Notes: a model not told the origin generated them from the sequence alone. A stretch of 6,891 nucleotides of DNA from Gemmatimonadota bacterium (GCA_002686955.1 NYZA01000138.1:1-6891), one strand, 5' to 3'. Positions 1-6,769 are shown, numbered from the stretch's first letter. Translations and numbers: made by a program.

Positions 1-47
1 AAGAATAAAATGCCATTTTCGCATCCCATCTGCACTCCATCTCCGGC

Positions 48-114
48 CGATCGGCAAGCCCCGAAATCCTCAAAATAGCCCAACTATTCCTCCGGTTTCG
101 GGGCTTGCCGATCG
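48..114. repeat. Perfect 19-bp inverted repeat with 29-nt loop
   Basis: The left arm at 48-66 (CGATCGGCAAGCCCCGAAA) is the exact reverse complement of the right arm at 96-114. The loop at 67-95 contains a second small inverted repeat, AATAG at 74-78 against CTATT at 84-88, so a transcript could fold into a long stem topped by a short hairpin. Neither side has a T-run, which argues against a classical intrinsic terminator. It lies about 90 bases before the outermost start of the recQ gene. It could be the 3' end structure of an upstream gene, a dispersed palindromic element, or a regulatory structure. The repeat is seen directly; its role is unknown. Confidence 0.85.
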
Positions 115-115
115 A

Positions 116-136
116 CCAGATCTGCGGCACATCTGG
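116..136. repeat. Small inverted repeat upstream of recQ
   Basis: CCAGAT at 116-121 pairs with ATCTGG at 131-136 around a 9-nt loop. It starts two bases after the end of the 19-bp palindrome. A 6-bp stem is weak and could be chance. I see no convincing sigma-70 promoter between here and the recQ start. Confidence 0.4.
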
Positions 137-206
137 GCGCCAAGATGACAAGTTATTCTTGCGCGAGCTCTAAGGCCAAGATTCGCACGGCTCGGGCACG
201 CATCGG

Positions 207-2252
207 GTGGCGGATCCTGGTGTAATCGACAGCGTGTATTGTTGCTTCTGCATCCCGTCTACCGAGCCATCGATCGCAACCGAGCACTGGACACCACGAT
301 TGTCGCCCACGCAAGACACCAAATCGGACCTCACCAAGACCCGCGCCCTCACTACTCTCCGCGACCGCTTCGGCTTCGAGCAGTTCCGCGAGGGGCAATG
401 GGAGGTCATCTCGCGCCTGCTCGCGGGTCGATCAGCGGCCGCGATCTTCCCGACGGGCGGCGGGAAATCGTTGCTGTACCAGCTCACCGCGTTGGAGCTC
501 GAGGGCATCACTCTCGTCGTCAGCCCCCTCATCGCGCTGATGAAAGACCAGATCGACTCGCTGGTGGCGCTCGGGATCCCGGCGCGACGGATCGATTCCA
601 GCCTCGGCGAGGAAGAGTACCGCGCCGCGATGGACGAGCTGCGCGCCGGGCGACTCAAGCTCCTCTATGTCGCTCCAGAGCGCTTCAACAATGAACGCTT
701 TCGTGAGCTCGCGGCAACACTTCGGATCTCGCTCTTCGCCGTCGATGAAGCCCACTGCATCTCAGAGTGGGGACACAATTTTCGGCCGGACTATCTGAAG
801 CTCGCCCGTTCCGCTCGGGAGCTGCGCGCCGAGCGGGTGCTCGCGATCACGGCGACCGCGACCCCTCGCGTGCTCGAGAGCATACGCGAGGGATTCAGTA
901 TCGATGCCGATTGTGCGGTGCGAATCCCCTTCTATCGCCCAAATCTCACGCTGATCACGACACCGGTCACGCCGGCTGAGCGAGATGGACTGCTCTTGGC
1001 GCGCTTGCGGGAGCGGCCGCGCGGCGCAGCGATCGTCTACGTGACCCTGCAGCGGACGGCCGAAGTGGTGGCGACACTTCTCGCTGGCGCCGGATTCCCT
1101 GCTTGGGCCTACCACGCCGGAATGACCGCTGAAGACCGAAACGCCGTACAGGAGCGGTTCTTGGCTTCGACCGATGGCATCGTCGTGGCGACGATCGCCT
1201 TCGGCATGGGGGTCGACAAGCCGAATATCCGCTATGTCTATCACTACAACCTGCCGAAGAGCCTCGAGAATCTGGCGCAAGAGATCGGTCGCGCCGGGCG
1301 CGACGGCGAGCCCTCGACCTGCGAAATCCTGGCCTGCGCCGACGATCTGACTGTGCTACAGAATTTCGCCTTCGGCGACACACCGACCCGTGGCGCGATC
1401 CGCGGCCTCGTCGCCGAGTTGTTTTCCGAGGGGGATTCGCTGGAGCTGAGCTTAGGCGTCCTCTCTCAGCGTTACGACATCCGGACCTTGGTGGTGCGCA
1501 CGATCTTGACCTACCTCGAGCTCTCGGGTCACCTCGAGGGGGGCACACCCTTCTACGCTTCGTACCGCTTCGAACCCCGGATGTCGTCGCGCGAGATCTT
1601 GGCCCGCTTCCGCGGGGAGCGGCGGAATCTGCTCGTGAGCGTCTTTCGGCAAGCAACCAAGGGACGGCGTTGGTTCCACATCGATGTCGAGGCCGCTGCC
1701 CACGATTTGGGGCAGCCGAGATCGAGGATCGTGCGCGCTCTGGACCATTTGAGCGAGGTGGGCATGCTCAGGGTCGAGGCCGCGCAGGTGCGCTTTCGAT
1801 ACCGCAAACTTCGTGATCCGGACGACGCACAGGCACTCGCGGACGAGCTCCACGCGCGACTTCTCGAACACGAGGGGCGCGAGACCGAGCGTCTGGAACA
1901 GGTCGTCGCTCTGGTCGAGCTCTCCGGCTGTCAGGTCTCGGCCCTTGGCGCGCACTTCGGAGAGGCGCTCGATCGCTCCTGCGGCCACTGCTCGAGCTGT
2001 CTCGATGGGCAGCCCCGGCGCCTGGGCGAGCCGGCGAGGCCTTCGATCGAGGAGACGCTTTGGGACGACGTCCGCAAGCTGCGTCGTGAAAACGAGGGGC
2101 TCTTCGACGATCCGCGGGTGGTCGCCCGCCTGCTCAGCGGAGTGAGCTCCCCCGCCTTGGCGAAAGCGAGATTGACGCGTCATCGGTTGTTCGGTGCGAT
2201 GGCGCACGTTCCTTTTCGGGAGCTCGAAGAGGCGCTCGGGGAATCGTCTTGA
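207..2252 (+). CDS. recQ: RecQ-family ATP-dependent DNA helicase
   Basis: A superfamily 2 3'-to-5' DNA helicase, expected to act in recombination and replication-fork repair. The core runs from about residue 50 to 370 (numbering from GTG 207): the RecQ motif 0 FGFEQFREGQ at 55-64, Walker A TGGGKS at 83-88, DEAH at 180-183 followed by the aromatic-rich loop (EWGHNFRPDY), motif III TATATP at 215-220, motif V around 326-337, and motif VI QEIGRAGRDG at 358-367. Two winged-helix-like segments follow (about 400-455 and 485-535). Then comes a zinc site, C575-x16-C592-x2-C595-x2-C598, whose spacing I recall as identical to E. coli RecQ. The C-terminal 70 residues are helical and do not look like an HRDC domain. 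The start is uncertain: GTG 207 is the outermost choice, but it has no clear ribosome binding site and gives a Cys-rich leader unlike the family. TTG 300 (650 aa) would begin about 24 residues before motif 0 and is a good alternative. The gene is otherwise intact and convergent with the next gene. Confidence 0.93.
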   Translation: MADPGVIDSVYCCFCIPSTEPSIATEHWTPRLSPTQDTKSDLTKTRALTTLRDRFGFEQFREGQWEVISRLLAGRSAAAIFPTGGGKSLLYQLTALELEGITLVVSPLIALMKDQIDSLVALGIPARRIDSSLGEEEYRAAMDELRAGRLKLLYVAPERFNNERFRELAATLRISLFAVDEAHCISEWGHNFRPDYLKLARSARELRAERVLAITATATPRVLESIREGFSIDADCAVRIPFYRPNLTLITTPVTPAERDGLLLARLRERPRGAAIVYVTLQRTAEVVATLLAGAGFPAWAYHAGMTAEDRNAVQERFLASTDGIVVATIAFGMGVDKPNIRYVYHYNLPKSLENLAQEIGRAGRDGEPSTCEILACADDLTVLQNFAFGDTPTRGAIRGLVAELFSEGDSLELSLGVLSQRYDIRTLVVRTILTYLELSGHLEGGTPFYASYRFEPRMSSREILARFRGERRNLLVSVFRQATKGRRWFHIDVEAAAHDLGQPRSRIVRALDHLSEVGMLRVEAAQVRFRYRKLRDPDDAQALADELHARLLEHEGRETERLEQVVALVELSGCQVSALGAHFGEALDRSCGHCSSCLDGQPRRLGEPARPSIEETLWDDVRKLRRENEGLFDDPRVVARLLSGVSSPALAKARLTRHRLFGAMAHVPFRELEEALGESS

Positions 2253-2290
2253 CGTGGTCTCGCCGGGAAGATTCGGAGGATTCGCGCGCG

Positions 2291-2313
2291 CAGCCACCGC
2301 GCATGCGTGGCTG
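2291..2313. terminator. GC-rich hairpin between convergent genes, possible terminator
   Basis: CAGCCAC at 2291-2297 pairs with GTGGCTG at 2307-2313. Two more G-C pairs are possible inside it, past one bulged C, closing on a GCAT loop. It lies between the stop of recQ and the stop of the oppositely oriented gene, where a bidirectional terminator would be expected. Neither strand has a T-run directly after the stem, so intrinsic termination is doubtful. A C-rich pyrimidine tract at about 2341-2368 follows on the plus strand and could instead favour Rho. Confidence 0.3.
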
Positions 2314-2384
2314 ATGATGACGCGGGCGGACTCCAATGCGTCCCCCCACCCCTTCTTCCTCTTTGTCTACTCCGGTCCCCAAGC

Positions 2385-3245
2385 TCAAACCCGATCCCGC
2401 GCCTTCGAGGTGCGATCCGAGCCGTAGATGTGGTCCCCAACTCGGCGCATCCAGGCGAGTTCCTCGTCGTTCATCGGGCCGAGTGTGAGCGCGTCGAGGG
2501 CCTGGCGCATTTGGGCGCGACTGTTCGGGCCGGCCATCACCGTATCGACGTGGGGGTTCGATAACGCGAAGCGGTAGCAGTCGGTTCCGGTGGGGGGCCT
2601 TTCGTCGGGCGGGGTGCGGCGTGGGTCGCAGAGATGGCCCCAGCGGGTGGTAGTGTAGGTGACGATCCCTGGACGTCCGGCAGCTTCGAGCTGCGTCAAA
2701 GCGGGGAAGACATCGCGTTCGGCGCCGCGGTGGACTGCGTTGTAACGCAGGTGCCAGATCGAGTAGCGTTGCTCGTCGAGAAGGGCGGGGAACATAGTTC
2801 GGCGGTGTCCCGAGATGGCGAGATGACGCACGTGGCCTGCGTCAATCAAACCGATGGCTGCGTCAATGACGCGGGGAGTCGGGGGAGAGTTGTGCCAACC
2901 GAGGAGCAGAACGTCGGCCTGATCGATCCGAAGCGACCGTAGCGCCTTCAGGGTCGAGGCGCGAACGAGTGCGCCGAAACGGGCGTAGCTCTGGACGACG
3001 ATGAGCATGGAGTCTCGGTGGCGGGGGGCGATCTCTCGGATGGCGCGAGCCATTTCGCCGCGGCGTCGGCTGCCCCAATAGAAGTAATTGACGCCGCGCT
3101 CGAACGCCTCTTCGTAGGCGGAGGTGGGGGCGGCGTAGGAGGATCCCAGCCCGAGGCGGGAGGCGAGGAGGCCCGAGCGACCCAGGGATCGAGGGGCGAG
3201 AGAAGGCGACTGGACCGTCGAGTCGGCGGGAGGTGTCGAGGACAT
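2385..3245 (-). CDS. Divergent aldo/keto-reductase-fold protein, catalytic residues replaced
   Basis: A 286-aa protein starting at ATG 3245, preceded by GGAG two bases upstream. The frame stays open back to GTG 3311, but that extension looks non-coding. The aldo/keto reductase barrel is recognisable: LGRSGLLASRLGLGSSY near the N-terminus, a GVNYFYWGS segment at 51-59 where the family has the G-hydrophobic-N-x-x-D-T strand, RSLRIDQADVLLLGWHN at about 103-119, an SxNP..D.V.AG.NS cofactor-end motif near 228-242, and the terminal MNDEELAWMRRVGDHIYG. By my alignment the Asp/Tyr/Lys/His tetrad reads Tyr56, Arg61, Gln85 and Gly116, with His118 displaced by two positions. Normal NAD(P)H-dependent carbonyl reduction is therefore doubtful; a different chemistry or a binding role is possible. 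The similar residues elsewhere and an undamaged frame suggest a real protein rather than a pseudogene. I see no signal peptide. It is convergent with recQ and divergent from the molybdoenzyme remnant. Substrate unknown. Confidence 0.85.
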   Translation of the reverse strand: MSSTPPADSTVQSPSLAPRSLGRSGLLASRLGLGSSYAAPTSAYEEAFERGVNYFYWGSRRRGEMARAIREIAPRHRDSMLIVVQSYARFGALVRASTLKALRSLRIDQADVLLLGWHNSPPTPRVIDAAIGLIDAGHVRHLAISGHRRTMFPALLDEQRYSIWHLRYNAVHRGAERDVFPALTQLEAAGRPGIVTYTTTRWGHLCDPRRTPPDERPPTGTDCYRFALSNPHVDTVMAGPNSRAQMRQALDALTLGPMNDEELAWMRRVGDHIYGSDRTSKARDRV

Positions 3246-3339
3246 CGCTCCAGGATAGGCCGAGTCGAGCTTGCGGTGGACCCGGATCGTTCTAGCGTGA
3301 AGCCAGACCACCCAAGGTCCGCGGAAACCGACGGAAGCG
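3246..3339. promoter_or_regulatory. Divergent intergenic region, presumed promoters
   Basis: These 94 bases separate the start of the minus-strand AKR-like gene from the start of the plus-strand molybdoenzyme remnant, so promoters for both would be expected here. I could not identify a -35/-10 pair with good spacing on either strand. Both genes have a purine motif very close to the ATG (GGAGCGATG on the minus strand, GGAAGCGATG on the plus strand), a shorter spacing than usual. The regulatory call rests on position only. Confidence 0.3.
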
Positions 3340-3695
3340 ATGCGGCAACTACAACTTCAGATCAACGGCGACTCATCGATTCGCGCGGCTCCGGACCATT
3401 GGACTTTGCTAGAGGTCCTGCGCTACGAGCTGCACCAGGGCCCATCGCTTCTCGACTACGCGATTCCGAGCTCGGTCGACATACTGGAGCTGCGTGCGCT
3501 GATCGTCGAGAGCATCGATCCGGAAGGCCCCTACGGTGCGAAGGAGGCTGGTGAAGGACCCCTGCACCCCGCGATTCCGGCGCTATCGAAGGCGGTCCGC
3601 GATGCGATCGGGGTTCGATTGACGCGTCTGCCCTTTTTACGCCGGCCCGCGTGCTGCGAGCGTTGCAGGAGCAGGGAGAGGAGGCTCGAATCTGA
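3340..3695 (+). pseudogene. Fused remnant of molybdenum hydroxylase small and large subunits
   Basis: The first ~32 residues (MRQLQLQINGDSS... then HWTLLEVLRYEL) match the N-terminal beta strands of the [2Fe-2S] small subunit of the xanthine dehydrogenase / 4-hydroxybenzoyl-CoA reductase superfamily. From about residue 34 the protein switches, in frame, to the C-terminal end of the molybdopterin large subunit: LLDYAIPSSVDI, VESIDPEGPYGAKEAGEGPLHP, then AVRDAIGVRLTRLPF. Glu72, in AGEGPL, aligns with the catalytic Glu of the family. Both small-subunit iron-sulfur clusters and nearly all of the large subunit are absent. From usual subunit lengths I estimate about 2.4 kb is missing, with the junction near 3433-3444. 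A second lesion lies at the five-T run 3634-3638: the expected tail TPARVLRALQEQGEEARI continues in another frame from 3639 and stops at TGA 3693-3695. Read without correction, the frame runs on as nonsense to TGA 3760-3762. The product cannot be a working oxidoreductase. An assembly error is the main alternative. Confidence 0.8.
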
Positions 3696-4692
3696 TGCTG
3701 CGCTTGCCGGCCTTCGAGCTGATCGCGTCTTCGTCGATTGTCCAGGCGCTGGGAGTGCTTGAACTGCGGGGCGACGCTACGTGGCCTTGGCCGGCGGAAC
3801 CGATCTGATTCCGAATATGAAGCAAGGGCTTCTCGAACCGAGTGTCGTTGTTTCGCTTGGCGCCATCGATGCGTTGTGCGGCATCGTCGATGGGGTCGGG
3901 GGAAGCCTCGAAATCGGAGCGATGGCTTCTCTCGATGAGTTCGCCGACGACGAAAGGGTGCGCAAACAGGCATCGGCTTTGGCGCAGGCCGCCGGGTTGG
4001 TCGCGAGCCCGCATCACCGCCGAATGGGCACCATCGGGGGAAACATCATGCTCGACACACGGTGCCGTCTCTACAACCAGAGCTGTTTCTGGCGCTCGGC
4101 TCTCTGGTTCTGCTTGAAGAGGGACGGCACGATTTGTCATGTCGTGGCGGGAGGCAAAAAATGTGTGGCCGCCGCGAGCAATGACACGGTTCCTCCACTC
4201 ATGACCCTGGGAGCTTCGCTCGGATTCGATGGGACGCTGGGAAAGCACGAGCTGCCGATTGATGAGTTCTGGACGGCCGACGGCACTTGGAACAAGAGGG
4301 TGTTGAAGCGCGATCTCCCGGTGTCGATGACGATTCCGCCGACCCGTGCGGGGCACCGCAGCGCCTACGAGAAGCTGCGGATTAGGGGATCGATCGACTT
4401 CCCCCTGCTGGGGGTTGCCGCTCGGGTCGATCTGGGAGATCGAGGTGAGATCGTCGGCGCCGATCTCGTGCTCGGCGCACTTCAGGCGAAGCCGATTCGG
4501 ATGGACGCAGCAGCGGACAATTCGCGGGGCGAGCGTCTCACGGCAGGGATCGAGCTCGAAAGGGCGGTCGAAAAGGTGGCCGCGAGCGCGATGCGACGTT
4601 GCAAACCTCTCGCCGACATCCCCGGGGATGCCGACTATCGACGGGCGATGGTGCCTGTCTACGTGCGGAGGGCCCTCATGGCACCAAGATGA
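3695..4692 (+). pseudogene. Frameshifted FAD/[4Fe-4S] subunit, 4-hydroxybenzoyl-CoA reductase beta-like
   Basis: The natural start is ATG 3695, overlapping the large-subunit stop as TGATG, which implies translational coupling in the original operon. The N-terminus MLRLPAFELIASSSIVQALGV is typical of CO dehydrogenase-type FAD subunits. This frame hits TGA at 3806. The rest of the subunit continues one frame over, and a GTG at 3781 opens a 303-aa reading frame. The shift must lie between 3763 and 3805; one missing base near 3770-3783 would repair it. In the 303-aa frame the FAD motifs are AGGTDL (4-9) and TIGGN (84-88). Between them and the C-terminal domain sits the extra loop with C95, C111, C119 and C128. 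As I recall, the spacings of 16, 8 and 9 equal those of the [4Fe-4S] ligands of Thauera HcrB, and DTRC.LYNQS and CLK flank them. This marks the 4-hydroxybenzoyl-CoA reductase branch rather than plain xanthine dehydrogenase; the true substrate is unknown. C102 is an additional cysteine. If GTG 3781 were used, a protein lacking its first FAD-binding strands would result. No second break is seen downstream. Confidence 0.75.
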
Positions 4693-4733
4693 GAGTCTCC
4701 GCATGCGGAAGCCCGCGGCACGGTGCACTGGTG

Positions 4734-4739
4734 TAGAAT
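4734..4739 (+). promoter_or_regulatory. Possible -10 element for the acyl-CoA dehydrogenase gene
   Basis: TAGAAT at 4734-4739, directly preceded by TG, resembles a sigma-70 -10 box and lies about 95 bases before the GTG start. No good -35 hexamer is found at the right distance. Downstream, GCTTC at 4741-4745 and GAAGC at 4749-4753 could form a small hairpin in the leader. The 142-base gap after the decayed operon makes an independent promoter plausible. The call is tentative. Confidence 0.3.
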
Positions 4740-4822
4740 CGCTTCCTCGAAGCCAGAAGCCTGTCCGCGCCGCCCGCGTACGATGCGCCCCACCCTCCCA
4801 GGCGCGGCGAAGGCCGATCAAG

Positions 4823-4827
4823 AGGAG
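4823..4827 (+). promoter_or_regulatory. Shine-Dalgarno sequence deciding the GTG 4835 start
   Basis: AGGAG at 4823-4827 ends seven bases before GTG 4835, ideal spacing. It settles the start of the acyl-CoA dehydrogenase: the same frame is open back to 4346, but that stretch overlaps the FAD-subunit gene in another frame and has no family similarity. Confidence 0.8.
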
Positions 4828-4834
4828 AAGACCC

Positions 4835-6769
4835 GTGTCCCAATCCCACGCGGCCCAGACGAGCGAGGAGAAATCGCGGCAAGTAGCCGAGGATTCTCGC
4901 CAGAGAGAGTGGAAGCAGCCCAGCTTCCTGAAAGAGCTCTTTCTCGGAAGATTCCGCCTCGATCTGATCCACCCATACCCCGTCGACGAGAAGAGCGACC
5001 GCCCGGAATTCGCGGACTTCTACGACGAGCTCGAGCGCTTCATGAGGGACGAGGTCGACTCGGTCAAGATAGACGCCACCGGCGAGTATCCGCCTGAATT
5101 GATGGAGGGCCTGCGCAAGCTCGGCGCTTTCGGCATGAAGATCCCCGTGGAATACGGCGGGCTGGGTTTCACGCAACTCGAGTACAGCCGCGTCATGGAG
5201 CTCTTGGGGAGCGCCGATGGCAGCGTGAGCGCTTTGCTCTCGGCCCATCAATCGATCGGTGTACCGCAGCCGATCAAGCTCTTCGGAAGCGAAGAACAGA
5301 AAAAGCGCTTCTTGCCTCGATGCGCGGCCGGTGCCGTTTCAGCATTTGCTCTTACCGAAAACAATGTTGGTTCCGACCCCGCGAGCCTGGGAACCACCGC
5401 GGAGTTGACCGAAGAGGGAGATGCATACATCGTTTCCGGGGAGAAGCTGTGGTGCACGAACGGCACCATCGCTGACCTCCTCGTAGTAATGGCTCGCCAC
5501 CCGTCCGACAACAAGATCAGCGCTTTCGTCATCGAGGGCGGCGCGCCGGGAGTGAAGGTCGAGCATCGGTGCTATTTCATGGGACTAAAGGCGTTGGCCA
5601 ATGCCGTGATTTCCTTCGACAAGGTGCGCGTTCCGATCGAGAACCGGATCGGGAGAGAGGGCCAAGGCCTGCGAATCGCGCTCACGACGTTGAACACCGG
5701 ACGGCTGTCGTTGCCGGCTGGTTGTGTCGGCGCCGCGAAACGTGCGATTCAGGGGTGCCGTCAATGGGCGAGCACGCGAATGCAGTGGGGGCGTCCCGTC
5801 GGCGAGCACGAAGCGATCGGCATTCGTCTCGGCGAGATGGCCGCGACGACATTCGCTATGGAAGCGGTTTCAGATCTGGCGGCCGAGATGAGCGATCGGG
5901 GCAACTACGATATTCGTCTCGAAGCCGCCGGTGCGAAGGAGTGGAACTCGGTGCGAGGATGGGAGATCGCCGACGACGCCATGCAGATCCGAGGTGGACG
6001 CGGATACGAAACAGAGAAGTCGCTGGCCGCTCGCGGTGAAGCTCCCGCTCCTTGCGAGCGCGGAATGCGCGACGGGAGAATCAACCGTATCTTCGAAGGT
6101 TCCAGTGAAGTGATGCACCTCTTCATGGCCCGCGAAGCAGTCGACACGCATCTTCAGGTGGCGGGTGACCTGATCGACGCACGCAAGGCGAACAACGAGA
6201 AACTGAAGGCCCTGCCCGATGTGATCAGATTCTACGCTCGCTGGTACCCCGAGCTGTGGCTGAGAGGGATCAGGAATCTACGCTCCGACGGTTTTCGCGA
6301 ATTCGGCTCGATGGCCAAGCACCTGCGTTTCGTGGAGCGCACTTCACGACGCCTGGCGCGCCAGACTTTCTACGGAATGCTCGTTCATCAGGGAAAACTG
6401 CAGTATCGCCAGGGTTTTCTGTTCCGAGCGGTCGATGTCGGCATGGAGCTCTTGGCGCTCGGGGCGGCGGTGGCGAGAGCGCAACGCATGATGGTTACTG
6501 GGCACCCGAGCGCGCAAGATGCGGTCGAGCTCGTACACGTATTCTTCGGATCATCAAAAGGTCGTGTCGGAGCCGCGTTCCGGGGAATGTGGATGAGCAA
6601 CGATCGACGCGCCTATGACGCGGGCCAGCGTGTTTTGAGGGGCGAAATGCGATGGATGGAGGATGAGATCGTGGACTACTCGAATCTGAGCGATGAGGCC
6701 GTCGCGGATCCCGCGCGAGCCGTGACATCCGAAGAGTCGGATCGGGCGAACGTCGCGGCGGGGGCATAG
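4835..6769 (+). CDS. Acyl-CoA dehydrogenase, long VLCAD/ACAD9-like form
   Basis: A 644-aa FAD enzyme expected to introduce the alpha,beta double bond into an acyl-CoA in the cytoplasm, passing electrons to electron-transfer flavoprotein. Domains in order: helical N-domain (about 55-165, including the GMKIPVEYGGLGF segment), beta domain with FALTENNVGSD at 171-181 and WCTNG at 206-210, helical C-domain with STRMQWGRPVGEHEAI at 313-328 and RGGRGYE at 386-392. Glu421 in RIFEGSSEV is the likely catalytic base, at the position used by MCAD and VLCAD. The protein continues about 200 residues beyond the usual ~380-aa dehydrogenase. This helical extension resembles that of VLCAD and ACAD9, which in those enzymes is linked to dimerisation and membrane association. 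I see no transmembrane segment or signal peptide. The start is GTG 4835 with a good AGGAG. It follows the decayed molybdoenzyme operon by 142 bases on the same strand, so it may once have shared its pathway. It looks intact and functional. Chain length or branched/aromatic substrate cannot be told from sequence. Confidence 0.93.
   Translation: MSQSHAAQTSEEKSRQVAEDSRQREWKQPSFLKELFLGRFRLDLIHPYPVDEKSDRPEFADFYDELERFMRDEVDSVKIDATGEYPPELMEGLRKLGAFGMKIPVEYGGLGFTQLEYSRVMELLGSADGSVSALLSAHQSIGVPQPIKLFGSEEQKKRFLPRCAAGAVSAFALTENNVGSDPASLGTTAELTEEGDAYIVSGEKLWCTNGTIADLLVVMARHPSDNKISAFVIEGGAPGVKVEHRCYFMGLKALANAVISFDKVRVPIENRIGREGQGLRIALTTLNTGRLSLPAGCVGAAKRAIQGCRQWASTRMQWGRPVGEHEAIGIRLGEMAATTFAMEAVSDLAAEMSDRGNYDIRLEAAGAKEWNSVRGWEIADDAMQIRGGRGYETEKSLAARGEAPAPCERGMRDGRINRIFEGSSEVMHLFMAREAVDTHLQVAGDLIDARKANNEKLKALPDVIRFYARWYPELWLRGIRNLRSDGFREFGSMAKHLRFVERTSRRLARQTFYGMLVHQGKLQYRQGFLFRAVDVGMELLALGAAVARAQRMMVTGHPSAQDAVELVHVFFGSSKGRVGAAFRGMWMSNDRRAYDAGQRVLRGEMRWMEDEIVDYSNLSDEAVADPARAVTSEESDRANVAAGA

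Noticed and set aside
48-114. Intrinsic terminator at the 19-bp palindrome
   Set aside because: No T-run follows the stem on either strand and the 29-nt loop is too long for a standard terminator.
2040-2249. HRDC domain at the RecQ C-terminus
   Set aside because: The helical tail (LLSGVSSPALAKARLTRHRLFG) does not fit the HRDC pattern; it looks like a different tail of a RecQ subgroup.
1452-2336. Minus-strand open frame (294 aa) under recQ
   Set aside because: It is the mirror of the recQ C-terminus, which shows clear conserved zinc-site and winged-helix patterns on the plus strand.
3246-3311. GTG 3311 start for the AKR-like protein (308 aa)
   Set aside because: The 22 extra residues do not match the family and ATG 3245 has a GGAG just upstream.
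3018-3554. Plus-strand open frame (178 aa) across the AKR start and the operon start
   Set aside because: Low-complexity Gly/Arg content, antisense to the AKR-like protein and out of frame with the small-subunit remnant.
3637-4821. Long minus-strand open frame (394 aa)
   Set aside because: It is antisense to the FAD-subunit gene, is rich in Arg/His/Pro as expected for the reverse of GC-rich code, and has no recognisable domain.
4346-4834. N-terminal extension of the acyl-CoA dehydrogenase frame upstream of GTG 4835
   Set aside because: It overlaps the FAD-subunit coding sequence in another frame, has no family similarity, and a strong AGGAG sits before GTG 4835.
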